DNA from: an uncultured Prevotellaceae bacterium
GTDB lineage: Bacteria > Bacteroidota > Bacteroidia > Bacteroidales > Muribaculaceae
Direction of reading: 5' to 3'
DNA length: 64,000 nucleotides
NCBI GenBank assembly: GCA_900318065.1
Contig: ONIY01000003.1
Span: 1-64,000 of the forward strand
Shown here: in pieces, positions 44,727 to 53,466 of the stretch
Position numbering within the stretch: position 1 is the stretch's first letter
How the letters are laid out: each line of letters opens with the position of its first letter
Position numbers and translations under genes: made by a program
The notes under the pieces: model-generated
What the model was told of the DNA's origin: nothing
The model's database searches: none
The model's input: the letters and a program-made list of their open reading frames with translations, nothing else

Positions 44727-46256
44727 TTATTTCTTATACATTCGAGCCACATCGCTTGCGTCGACTACCCTACCTTGTTTGGTGAGCATCTTGATGTAGT
44801 CCTTCATGTGATTTCCGTAAGGAACAGTGTCGGCAAAGAGCTTTGCGCCCTTGCCCAGGGCCTCCATGTGGTCGCCACCGTTGATGAGGTAATCGATGGA
44901 CCCTATCTTGTAGGTCTTGTTGGGAGAAATTTTCTTGCCATTGAGTTTGGCAGAGACAATGCGAGTGTTCTCGCCCTCACCGGCAAACTCCACCTTGAAC
45001 TCCTTGCTCACAGCGTCGCCACCACGAGTTGCCATAACCCTGAGTGCCTCGAGCAAGTCGCTACCCTTCACTTCCACAACCATGAAACGGTTGTCGAAGG
45101 GGAACATAGAACCCATGAGACCTTCAGAAACATCACCCTTGGGCATGGGCTGACGGATGCCACCCTTGTTCATGATCACACCGTCAATCTTGTTAATGCC
45201 ACTAATGCCAGGCATCATTTCCATAACAGCGTCGCACAGCCAGTTTTGTGATGGGATATCACCATCGCCCATAGCTCTCACCGAAGTGCCCAGCACATTA
45301 TTCATCACACTGTCTACCTTGAACTTGTAAGGAGCCAGCCACTGCGCCATTGCGGGATAATTGGCCTTAGCGTCAAGCGACTGATCAAGTTTTACCTGAC
45401 CATATTTCACTGTGAAATTATCAAGGTCGATGTCATAGGTGGCTATATATTTACCCCACTTGCCATTTTGACCAATGGTGATAATCTTGCCATCGGCATT
45501 CTTCACTTGAGTGCGAGGATCGCCAGGTTGCAGGAGTGTGTGAGTGTGAGCTCCCACTATCATGTCGATGTAATGCGAGCGGCTGGCGATGATAGAGTCG
45601 CCCACCTGCCCCACAGCCTCGGGATAATACCCAATGTGCGACACCATGATAGTGAAATCAACCTTTTGCACCTCTTTCAGATATTTGGCAGTAGCCTCGG
45701 CAACCTCGCCATTATCAAGGTAGATCATGCCTGGATACTTGTCGTCGCTAATCAAGCCCTTTGGGTCGACATTTATTCCAAAGAATCCTATGCGCTTGCC
45801 AGCAACCGACTTAATGTAGTAGGGCTGCATAACCCCTGCAAGCGGTGTGTTACTGAAGTCATAGTTGGCCGAGAGTTTTGCCGCCTTGATTTTTTTGTAG
45901 TGTGCAGCCAGCTCATCGATGCCATTGTCAAACTCATGATTGCCAAGAACAATAATGTCATAACCCAGAGAATCGATGGAAGCATACTCCACTTCTCCCT
46001 TAAACATTGAGAAGTAGAGAGTTCCTTGAACAGCATCGCCCGCATGAACAGCAATCACATTCTTGTTGTTGCGACGAATCTCGTCCATTGCCGCTCTTCT
46101 CCTAAACAGACCTCCCAACCCATCACTAGCAGGCTCAACCTGGCTGTGAGTGTCGTTGGCTCCAATCACTATCAAATGCTCGGCTTGCATGCTTGGCACT
46201 GCCACACAAGTCACCAAGACCGCCATAAGAAATCTTGAAAATCTAGTCATATGCAA
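44727..46256 (-). CDS. UshA-like 5'-nucleotidase/metallophosphatase
   Basis: A 509-residue exported enzyme (signal peptide about 1-25). The N-terminal metallophosphatase domain has the metal motifs GANDTHSQ, HAGDAVQG, LGNHEFDNG and a later GAHTH; the C-terminal 5'-nucleotidase domain has MNKGGIRQPMPKG and MFPFDNRFMVVEVKG. It should remove phosphate from nucleotides or similar compounds in the periplasm. Some Bacteroidota split these domains into two genes; here they are joined. Probably first gene of the group ending with the TlpA-like lipoprotein. Confidence 0.88.
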   Translation of the reverse strand: MHMTRFSRFLMAVLVTCVAVPSMQAEHLIVIGANDTHSQVEPASDGLGGLFRRRAAMDEIRRNNKNVIAVHAGDAVQGTLYFSMFKGEVEYASIDSLGYDIIVLGNHEFDNGIDELAAHYKKIKAAKLSANYDFSNTPLAGVMQPYYIKSVAGKRIGFFGINVDPKGLISDDKYPGMIYLDNGEVAEATAKYLKEVQKVDFTIMVSHIGYYPEAVGQVGDSIIASRSHYIDMIVGAHTHTLLQPGDPRTQVKNADGKIITIGQNGKWGKYIATYDIDLDNFTVKYGQVKLDQSLDAKANYPAMAQWLAPYKFKVDSVMNNVLGTSVRAMGDGDIPSQNWLCDAVMEMMPGISGINKIDGVIMNKGGIRQPMPKGDVSEGLMGSMFPFDNRFMVVEVKGSDLLEALRVMATRGGDAVSKEFKVEFAGEGENTRIVSAKLNGKKISPNKTYKIGSIDYLINGGDHMEALGKGAKLFADTVPYGNHMKDYIKMLTKQGRVVDASDVARMYKK

Positions 46257-46460
46257 TAATCTATAAATTAATAATGTTACGAAGATACGATTTTAAATTC
46301 ACATGACAATTCTTTTTTACAATTTTTTTAATAAAATGTTATTAACAAGCAAATTATTGAACCAAACTAATACTGCCACAAATATTTAATATCAAAGCGT
46401 TTATATCAACTAACTTAAATAAACACTTTATGTTTTATTATAATTAATCCAGTTTTATCA

Positions 46461-46490
46461 TTGCCAGATGAATATTTTTCAATAAATTTG
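46461..46490 (+). promoter_or_regulatory. Promoter of the rRNA methyltransferase gene
   Basis: TTG at 46461-46463 and TAAATTTG at 46483-46490 with 19 bases between. RNA would start about 17 bases before the ATG at 46514. Confidence 0.75.
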
Positions 46491-46513
46491 CATCATCAAC
46501 TAGTAGGTTTATT

Positions 46514-47893
46514 ATGAAACTTGACCCCACATTCACCCAAGAGATAAACGACATCTTGACCCCTGCCGAGGCACAGTCGCTGATAGAAGCCATTGAAACC
46601 ACATCTCCCATCGTGGCGGTGAGAGCCAATATATCCAAGACTGAAAAAATGCCCAATGCTGCCGTCAAAGTGCCGTGGTGTGAGCATGGAGCCATCCTTG
46701 ATGAGCGTCCACAGTTCACCTTCGACCCCATGTTCCACGCAGGATGCTATTATGTTCAAGACCCGTCGTCGATGTTTATCTACCATGCGATAAAACACCT
46801 TGCAACAAAGCCTGTTAAGTACCTCGACCTGTGTGCCGCACCTGGGGGCAAGACCACTGCGGCACTGCAAGCGCTTCCCAGCGAGAGTTTAGTGGTTGCC
46901 AACGATATCATGCCACAACGCGCTCAGGTGCTTGCCCAGAATGTCATTAAATGGGGAGCAGACAACTGCATGGTAACCTGCGACAAACCCAGGGCGCTGG
47001 GAGAAATGACCCATGAGTTTGACATCATTGCCGCCGATGTGCCCTGCAGTGGCGAAGGCATGTTCCGCAAAGATCCAGAGGCAGTAGAACAATGGTCGCG
47101 CTCTCTAGTGCAGCAGTGCGCTACCCGCCAGCGCTCCATCCTTGACGACGTGTGGAATGCTCTCAAGCCTGGCGGAATAATGATTTACAGCACATGCACT
47201 TACAATGCCCAAGAGGATGAGGAAATTGTCGACTATATCATCGACACTCTAGGCGCCTCAGTCATTGAAATCCCCACCCTCCCCGGCTGGAACATCCATC
47301 CTTCGGTCGGCCGCAATTACCCTTGTTACAGGTTCTTTCCCCATCGCGTGAAAGGCGAAGGTCTTTTCATGTGCGTACTCAGGAAAAACGACGCCCCGAG
47401 CAAAGCAACCAAACCAGGTAAAAACAAACCCAGCAAGACTTCCAGTCCCAATGCCCAAATCATTCCAGCGAAGTCGTGGGTTCAAAATGGGTACTATCTG
47501 CAAGAGAGCAATGGCGATGTTGTGGCCACGCCATCATTCATTGAAGCAAAACTTAAAGAACAATATAGTAAACTTCATGTTGTCAAAGAGTTTGGCATAA
47601 AACTCGGAACCATCAAAGGCAAGAAGATTGTGCCCTCACACCAGCTTGCCATGTCGCCTCACATCAACCACTCTGCATTCACAAGGGTTGAAGTTGACTA
47701 CAGCACTGCCCTAGCTTATCTGCGTGGTGATGCCATCAGCATCGATGCACAGCAAGGCTACATTCTCGTGACCTATAATGGGGCGATATTGGGCTTTGCC
47801 AACAACCTGGGCAATCGAGCCAACAACCTCTACCCCAAGCCCTGGCGCATCATGAGCACACACCTGCCCGACACCCCACCACAAGTGTTATAG
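46514..47893 (+). CDS. RsmB/RsmF-type RNA cytosine-C5 methyltransferase
   Basis: A 459-residue SAM enzyme of the NOL1/NOP2/Sun family. SAM motif YLDLCAAPGGKTTAALQAL (about 104-122), C178 in VPCSGEGMF and C228 in STCTYN: the two cysteines needed for 5-methylcytosine formation. The C-terminus (about 300-459) adds an RNA-binding region (PUA-like and the RsmF-specific tail), which points to 16S rRNA as substrate. The exact base cannot be told. It stands alone. Confidence 0.88.
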   Translation: MKLDPTFTQEINDILTPAEAQSLIEAIETTSPIVAVRANISKTEKMPNAAVKVPWCEHGAILDERPQFTFDPMFHAGCYYVQDPSSMFIYHAIKHLATKPVKYLDLCAAPGGKTTAALQALPSESLVVANDIMPQRAQVLAQNVIKWGADNCMVTCDKPRALGEMTHEFDIIAADVPCSGEGMFRKDPEAVEQWSRSLVQQCATRQRSILDDVWNALKPGGIMIYSTCTYNAQEDEEIVDYIIDTLGASVIEIPTLPGWNIHPSVGRNYPCYRFFPHRVKGEGLFMCVLRKNDAPSKATKPGKNKPSKTSSPNAQIIPAKSWVQNGYYLQESNGDVVATPSFIEAKLKEQYSKLHVVKEFGIKLGTIKGKKIVPSHQLAMSPHINHSAFTRVEVDYSTALAYLRGDAISIDAQQGYILVTYNGAILGFANNLGNRANNLYPKPWRIMSTHLPDTPPQVL

Positions 47894-48027
47894 GCCACAA
47901 ATATGAACTATATTGCAAACACAAGCAATCGGTGCAGCAATCCCTTATAATCCTTTACATAATCCTTGCCAAACGAGAAAATAATCAAAAAATCAACGAT
48001 AAAAGTTCGTAAAATCATTTTTTTTGT

Positions 48028-48035
48028 TACCTTTG
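48028..48035 (+). promoter_or_regulatory. -7 promoter box of tamB-tamL
   Basis: TACCTTTG, exact match, 67 bases before the first possible start of tamB (TTG at 48102). Confidence 0.6.
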
Positions 48036-48101
48036 TAGGTTTTAAGTGTTAGGGTTAACACTATAAAGAAAATAAACCATTTATTATCAATCACATAATA
48101 G

Positions 48102-51100
48102 TTGGGCAAGGGTGGCGCAAATAAAGTGGGACGAATAGTCTCCTGGACAATAGGCATTGTGATACTATTACTCATAATGCTTCCCTTTGCCTTGTACATT
48201 CCCTGGGTACAGAACAAGGCGAAAGACATCGCTTGCTCTTATGTGAAAAACAAAACAGGAATGGACCTCTCGGTGGGACAGATTTTGATAAAATTCCCAC
48301 TCGACATCAGTCTCGACGATGTGCAGCTACTTGATGAAAAAGGCGACACTATGCTGGTTGCCAAGAACTTTACTGCCGGCGTTGCCGTCAAGCCGCTGTT
48401 TGAGAAGAAATTTGAAATTGATGGCGCCGAGTTGACCGATGGAAAATATCGCCTCACTACCGAAGATTCCTCGATGCAACTCACTGCCGACGTGAAACAC
48501 TGCAAGATAAGCGGCGCCGATATCGACCTCGACAACAACAAGATAAATGTGCTTGATGGTGAGCTACAAGGTGGAAAAGTGCACTTGTCGATGTACCCTT
48601 ACAAGAAAGAAGAGAAACCCGACACCACCCAGTCTAAACCGTGGCAGATACAGGCCAAGCACCTTAAGCTCGACGACATAGACTACACGATGGAGATGCT
48701 GCCCACCATCGACAATCTCACCGCACATGTCGACCATGCCGAACTTGAAGACGGTTTTGTTGACACTGGAGCCCACACCGTCGACGCCAAGCGACTCACC
48801 GTAGATGGAGTGGACGCCAAGTACATCTACCCTCCCGAGAAATGGGCTAAGCAATTTGATGCCGAGCATCCTGTGCCTCCCAAGCCAGAACCGCTATTCC
48901 CCGACACTGTTCCCTGGACTGTGAGGGGCGACAGCATTAGCCTGACAAATGCCAATGCCACCTATGCCGTGAGAGGCGCCAAACCTGGCAAGGGCCTTGA
49001 CATGGACTGCATAGAAGTGAAGGACCTCAACTTTGGCGCAAGAGACTTCTACAACCGCAGCGATGTGGTGAGCGTCGACCTCAATAACCTCTCGGCGCGC
49101 GAAAGAAGCGGCCTGGAGATTAAAGAGGCGCATGGCGTTGCCAAGGTCAACAGCCAGGACATCCAGCTCAACAATTTCAAGGTCAAGACCAAGAACAGCG
49201 ACATCGACATTGACGGCAAGGCCGACATGAGTGTGTTCACCGGTGACCATGCCGGCAGTTTCGACATCTCCACCAACTCCTCAATCGACCTCAAAGAAGT
49301 GGGCAATGCCGTTCCCGAGCTAGGCAAGAGCCTTAAGGGAATACCTAGCAAAAAACCTGTTAAGGTGAAGGGAAAATTCACTGGCAACACCCGCAACATG
49401 AGTGTCAAGGATGGCTATGTAGAGATTCCAGACCATGCCAAGGCAAGCATGAGCGGCAATATACAAAACGTTACCGACCCTGCAAAACTCCAGGCCAACG
49501 TCAAAGTGGACGCCGACATCAAGAACTCCGACTTTGCCAAGGAATTCCTGAGCAAAGACATGCGCAAGAAGCTTGACCTGCCAAAGCAGATGAAGGTGAA
49601 AGGCAACGTCAAGGGGAACACACGCAATATCGACATCAACAACGGTTATCTCGACATTCCAGGACACATCAAGACCACAGTGAACGGAAAAGTCAAGAAC
49701 CTTGACAATCCCAAGAAAATTGAGGCAGATGTGGCATTTGATGCCGATGTCAAGAATGTGGATTTTGCCAAGAAAGCATTCCTGGAGCCCGACTTGCAGA
49801 AGAAAATCAACATCGTTCCCATGAAAGTGAAAGGCCGAGTGAAGTACACACCCAGCTCGGTGGGCGGTGATGTTGACATGCGGCTCAATTCAGGTGGAAC
49901 ACTCGTGGGCAATGGTTCCTACTCGCTTAACAACGGCTCATATACCGTAGATGCAACTGCCAGGTCGTTCCCCGTGAAGAAAATCGTTCCCGATGTTGAC
50001 GTCAACGACGTTACGGCTCATGTGAAAGCCAGCGGCCGCGGTTTCGACTTCTTGTCGAAAAACAACGACATCAATGCGCAGGTCGACCTTGACCACATCG
50101 ACTTCAACGGGAAACACTACCGCAACCTCAACGGCAACGTGAAGCTCGATGGCAACCATTTTGACGCGCATCTCAAGGCAAAGAACAAGGGCACTCTGGA
50201 TGCCAAGGGAACTTTCGACCCCAAATCGCAGAGGTATGACATCGACGCAGTAGCCCACTCCTTCCCCGTAAACGACTATGTGCCCGAACTGGGAGTTGGC
50301 AACCTCACTGCACGAGTTAATGCCCGTGGCGAGAAATTCGACTTCCTGAAGAAAGGCACCAAGATAGATGCCACGGTCGACCTGGGCAGCGTGGTTTATA
50401 ATCACCAAGAGTTCAAGGATCTCAAGGGCAACGTCTACCTTGACGGCAACACCTTTGACGCACACATCAACTCGTCAAATCCCAACTGCGACGTCTATGC
50501 CGACGCCAGCGGCACCATCAATGGCGACCACTACACCATAGAACTTCAAGGCAACGTGCACGACCTCGACCTGCGGGCACTCAAAGTGCTCGACATCCCC
50601 TGCGACGGCAAGGGCAACATCAACATGCAAGGAGAATTTGACTTAAAGAACAAGCGATATAACGCCAATGTCCAACTCACCGACCTCGACTGGAACTTTA
50701 ATGGTGAGAACATCAATAGCGAACAAGCCGACTTGAGGTTTAACACCACCGAGAACAGCATATCGGCCTACCTCAATGAGCAAAGCACCTACATCAACTT
50801 CAACTCGCCACACAGCCTCGACTACTTCACCAAGAAGATCAAAGACTGCGCCACCATTGCCCAGCGCCAGTACAAGGAGATGAACCTCGACGTCAACGAG
50901 GTGTGTGATGCGCTGCCGCAGTTTGACCTCGACGTGAAGATGGGTCCCAACGGTTTTGTGCAACGCTATCTGGGACGCTATGACATCGACTTCAGGGATG
51001 TGGACCTGGGCATCAAGAACGACTCCACCCTATGGGCACAGGGAAGAGCCCACTCCTTGAGTGTGGGCGACAAAGCCATCGACACGCTCATGGTGTCGCT

Positions 51101-53438
51101 CAAAGAAGACAACAAGATGATTGCCTACTCTGGAATCATGAAGAATGGCAAGGGAACTTGGGACGAGATGGCACAAGTGATAGCAGGTGGTTATGCCATT
51201 GGCTCGCAAGTGAACATGGTAGTAAGGCAAGAAAACTTCAAGCATGAGGTGGGTTACAACTTTGGATTCACTGGAAACCTACAAGATTCAATTCTTGACA
51301 TTAACCTCCAACCCATACATCCCATCATTGCCTATCGCAAGTGGAATCTCAACGAGGACAACTACTTGCGCATGGACCTTGGGCTCAAGCGACTGGAAGG
51401 CGACCTGATGCTTGAAAGCGACTCCAGCCTCATTACGCTGAGAACCGACCCACTCTATGCTAGCAACAACCAGAACATCTTTGCCAACGTCAAGAACCTG
51501 CGCATTGAGGAATGGACACAGTTGATTCCTTCACTGTCATCGATGAAAGGAATTGTAGATGCCGACATGAAGTTCTCCTTCGACGGTCATAACCTCGAAG
51601 GCAAAGGTGACGTTTCGATGAAGGATTTCTTCTACAACAACATGAGGCAGGGCGACTTTATCGTCAACACCGACTTCACCATCGACCCAGCCACCTCGAG
51701 CACACAACTCAACGCCAACCTGAACATTGACGGCTCGGATGTGGCAGTGGCGTTTGGCTCGCTAAACGATGAAATGGGAGAGACGCCTCTTAACCTGACG
51801 ATGAACATGAACCGCTTCCCGTTGCTGAAAGTGTCACCATTTATTCCTGGCCACATGGTAATGCTCACAGGCTTTGCCAACGGCGAGATGACGGTATCTG
51901 GTTCACTTGACAAGCCATTTATCAATGGCTATCTTGTGGGAGACTCAGCATTTTTGAGACTTCCACGCTACGGCAGTGCATTGAAGATTGGAGATGAAAA
52001 AATCATTGTTAACCAAAACACCATCGCCTTCAACGACTACAAGATTTACGGTCTTAACGACAAACCTGTTTACTTGAATGGTAATGTTGATTTCAAATCG
52101 CTCGACAACATCATGATGGACCTCGCGTTGAAGGGCAAGGACATCCAGTTCTTTGGCAGTGACCAAAGGTCATTCTCACAAATCTTTGGCAAGGGATACA
52201 TCGACATCGACGGCCACATGACCATGCGCAACAACATAACCGACATTAATGCTAACGCCAAGTTGCTCTCGGGCTCAGATATCACCTATGTGATGCAGGA
52301 CGAGGTGTCGACACTCGCAACCAGCAGCGCCACCAAGGGCATGGTGACATTTGTTAATCCCAACGATACGGCTTGGTATAACAACGATATCATCATTGGT
52401 GCCACAACATCGTCGGCATTAAACATTCTCGCCAACATCGAGATTGAGAAGGGCGCAAAAATCAACGCTTTCCTCCAGCCCGAAGGCAAGGACCGATTGA
52501 ACATTGACGGTGAAGGACTGCTCAAATACAGCATCGACTTTGCTGGAAAAGACAACCTTAATGGTTCTTATACCATAAGCTCTGGCACTTTGAGATATAC
52601 CCCACCAGTCATCAGTCAGAAGGTGTTTAACATCATTGACGGCAGCAACCTGACGTGGAGTGGCGATATGCTCAATCCCACGCTCGACCTGAATGCCATC
52701 AATAGCATGAGAACAAGTGTGACCAACGAGAACGGGAACGGTTCAAGGCTCGTTGACTTCGATATCAAAGCTGCCCTCAAGAACTCGCTCAGCAACATGG
52801 ACCTCAAGTTTGACCTTGAGGCCAAGAATGATGCAGCCATTGAGAGCGAGCTGCAAACCATGACCGAGGCACAGCGGTCGCAAGCCGCCATCAACTTGCT
52901 TCTCTATAACTCCTACTCAGGAAGCAAGACCACAGGCGACTTCAACACCACCAATGCTTTGTTCTCGTTCCTGCAGTCGCAAATCAACTCATGGGCCGCC
53001 AATAATCTCAAGGGCATTGACGTGTCGTTTGGCATCAACCAGTATGCTACTGGAGAAAGTGCTAAGACCCAAACCAGCTACAGCTATCGCCTGTCGAAGT
53101 CGCTCTTTGGTGATCGCTTCAAGATAGCCGTGGGAGGCGAGTATTCTACCGAGGCATCCAGCGAGCAGAACTTCTCCGACAACCTCATCAGCGACATCTC
53201 ATTTGAATACCTGCTCAACCCCACCGGTACTCGCTACCTGCGACTGTTCAGGCACAAGGGCATTGAGAGCGTTCTCGAGGGCCAAATCACCGTTACCGGC
53301 TTGAGTTTCGTCATGAAGCACAAGATTGGCTCGTTTGGCGACTTGTTCCAGTGGCTCAAGAAGAAACCTAAAGTTGAATTGCCCGCAAGCATCAATACAA
53401 CCATCAACTCAACGGGCTTTGACGATAATGACAAATAA
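48102..53438 (+). CDS. tamB: TamB/YtfN-like outer-membrane assembly protein
   Basis: A very large protein, 1778 residues if it starts at TTG 48102. The frame opens right after a TAG at 48099; GTG at 48126 is another option, and no ATG comes before the membrane helix. N-terminal helix (about 11-33), then AsmA/TamB-type repeated beta strands, and the C-terminal DUF490/TamB domain (about 1420-1760: TSSALNILANIEIEKGAKIN, AAINLLLYNSYSGS, KSLFGDRFKIAVGGEYSTEA). It spans the periplasm as a lipid-transfer beta-groove and works with TamA. Residues about 420-590 hold tandem near-repeats (VKGKFTGNTRN, VKGNVKGNTRN). tamL follows 22 bases later. Confidence 0.92.
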   Translation: MGKGGANKVGRIVSWTIGIVILLLIMLPFALYIPWVQNKAKDIACSYVKNKTGMDLSVGQILIKFPLDISLDDVQLLDEKGDTMLVAKNFTAGVAVKPLFEKKFEIDGAELTDGKYRLTTEDSSMQLTADVKHCKISGADIDLDNNKINVLDGELQGGKVHLSMYPYKKEEKPDTTQSKPWQIQAKHLKLDDIDYTMEMLPTIDNLTAHVDHAELEDGFVDTGAHTVDAKRLTVDGVDAKYIYPPEKWAKQFDAEHPVPPKPEPLFPDTVPWTVRGDSISLTNANATYAVRGAKPGKGLDMDCIEVKDLNFGARDFYNRSDVVSVDLNNLSARERSGLEIKEAHGVAKVNSQDIQLNNFKVKTKNSDIDIDGKADMSVFTGDHAGSFDISTNSSIDLKEVGNAVPELGKSLKGIPSKKPVKVKGKFTGNTRNMSVKDGYVEIPDHAKASMSGNIQNVTDPAKLQANVKVDADIKNSDFAKEFLSKDMRKKLDLPKQMKVKGNVKGNTRNIDINNGYLDIPGHIKTTVNGKVKNLDNPKKIEADVAFDADVKNVDFAKKAFLEPDLQKKINIVPMKVKGRVKYTPSSVGGDVDMRLNSGGTLVGNGSYSLNNGSYTVDATARSFPVKKIVPDVDVNDVTAHVKASGRGFDFLSKNNDINAQVDLDHIDFNGKHYRNLNGNVKLDGNHFDAHLKAKNKGTLDAKGTFDPKSQRYDIDAVAHSFPVNDYVPELGVGNLTARVNARGEKFDFLKKGTKIDATVDLGSVVYNHQEFKDLKGNVYLDGNTFDAHINSSNPNCDVYADASGTINGDHYTIELQGNVHDLDLRALKVLDIPCDGKGNINMQGEFDLKNKRYNANVQLTDLDWNFNGENINSEQADLRFNTTENSISAYLNEQSTYINFNSPHSLDYFTKKIKDCATIAQRQYKEMNLDVNEVCDALPQFDLDVKMGPNGFVQRYLGRYDIDFRDVDLGIKNDSTLWAQGRAHSLSVGDKAIDTLMVSLKEDNKMIAYSGIMKNGKGTWDEMAQVIAGGYAIGSQVNMVVRQENFKHEVGYNFGFTGNLQDSILDINLQPIHPIIAYRKWNLNEDNYLRMDLGLKRLEGDLMLESDSSLITLRTDPLYASNNQNIFANVKNLRIEEWTQLIPSLSSMKGIVDADMKFSFDGHNLEGKGDVSMKDFFYNNMRQGDFIVNTDFTIDPATSSTQLNANLNIDGSDVAVAFGSLNDEMGETPLNLTMNMNRFPLLKVSPFIPGHMVMLTGFANGEMTVSGSLDKPFINGYLVGDSAFLRLPRYGSALKIGDEKIIVNQNTIAFNDYKIYGLNDKPVYLNGNVDFKSLDNIMMDLALKGKDIQFFGSDQRSFSQIFGKGYIDIDGHMTMRNNITDINANAKLLSGSDITYVMQDEVSTLATSSATKGMVTFVNPNDTAWYNNDIIIGATTSSALNILANIEIEKGAKINAFLQPEGKDRLNIDGEGLLKYSIDFAGKDNLNGSYTISSGTLRYTPPVISQKVFNIIDGSNLTWSGDMLNPTLDLNAINSMRTSVTNENGNGSRLVDFDIKAALKNSLSNMDLKFDLEAKNDAAIESELQTMTEAQRSQAAINLLLYNSYSGSKTTGDFNTTNALFSFLQSQINSWAANNLKGIDVSFGINQYATGESAKTQTSYSYRLSKSLFGDRFKIAVGGEYSTEASSEQNFSDNLISDISFEYLLNPTGTRYLRLFRHKGIESVLEGQITVTGLSFVMKHKIGSFGDLFQWLKKKPKVELPASINTTINSTGFDDNDK

Positions 53439-53466
53439 TTAAAACCATCTGCTGGCTAAATTGCAC

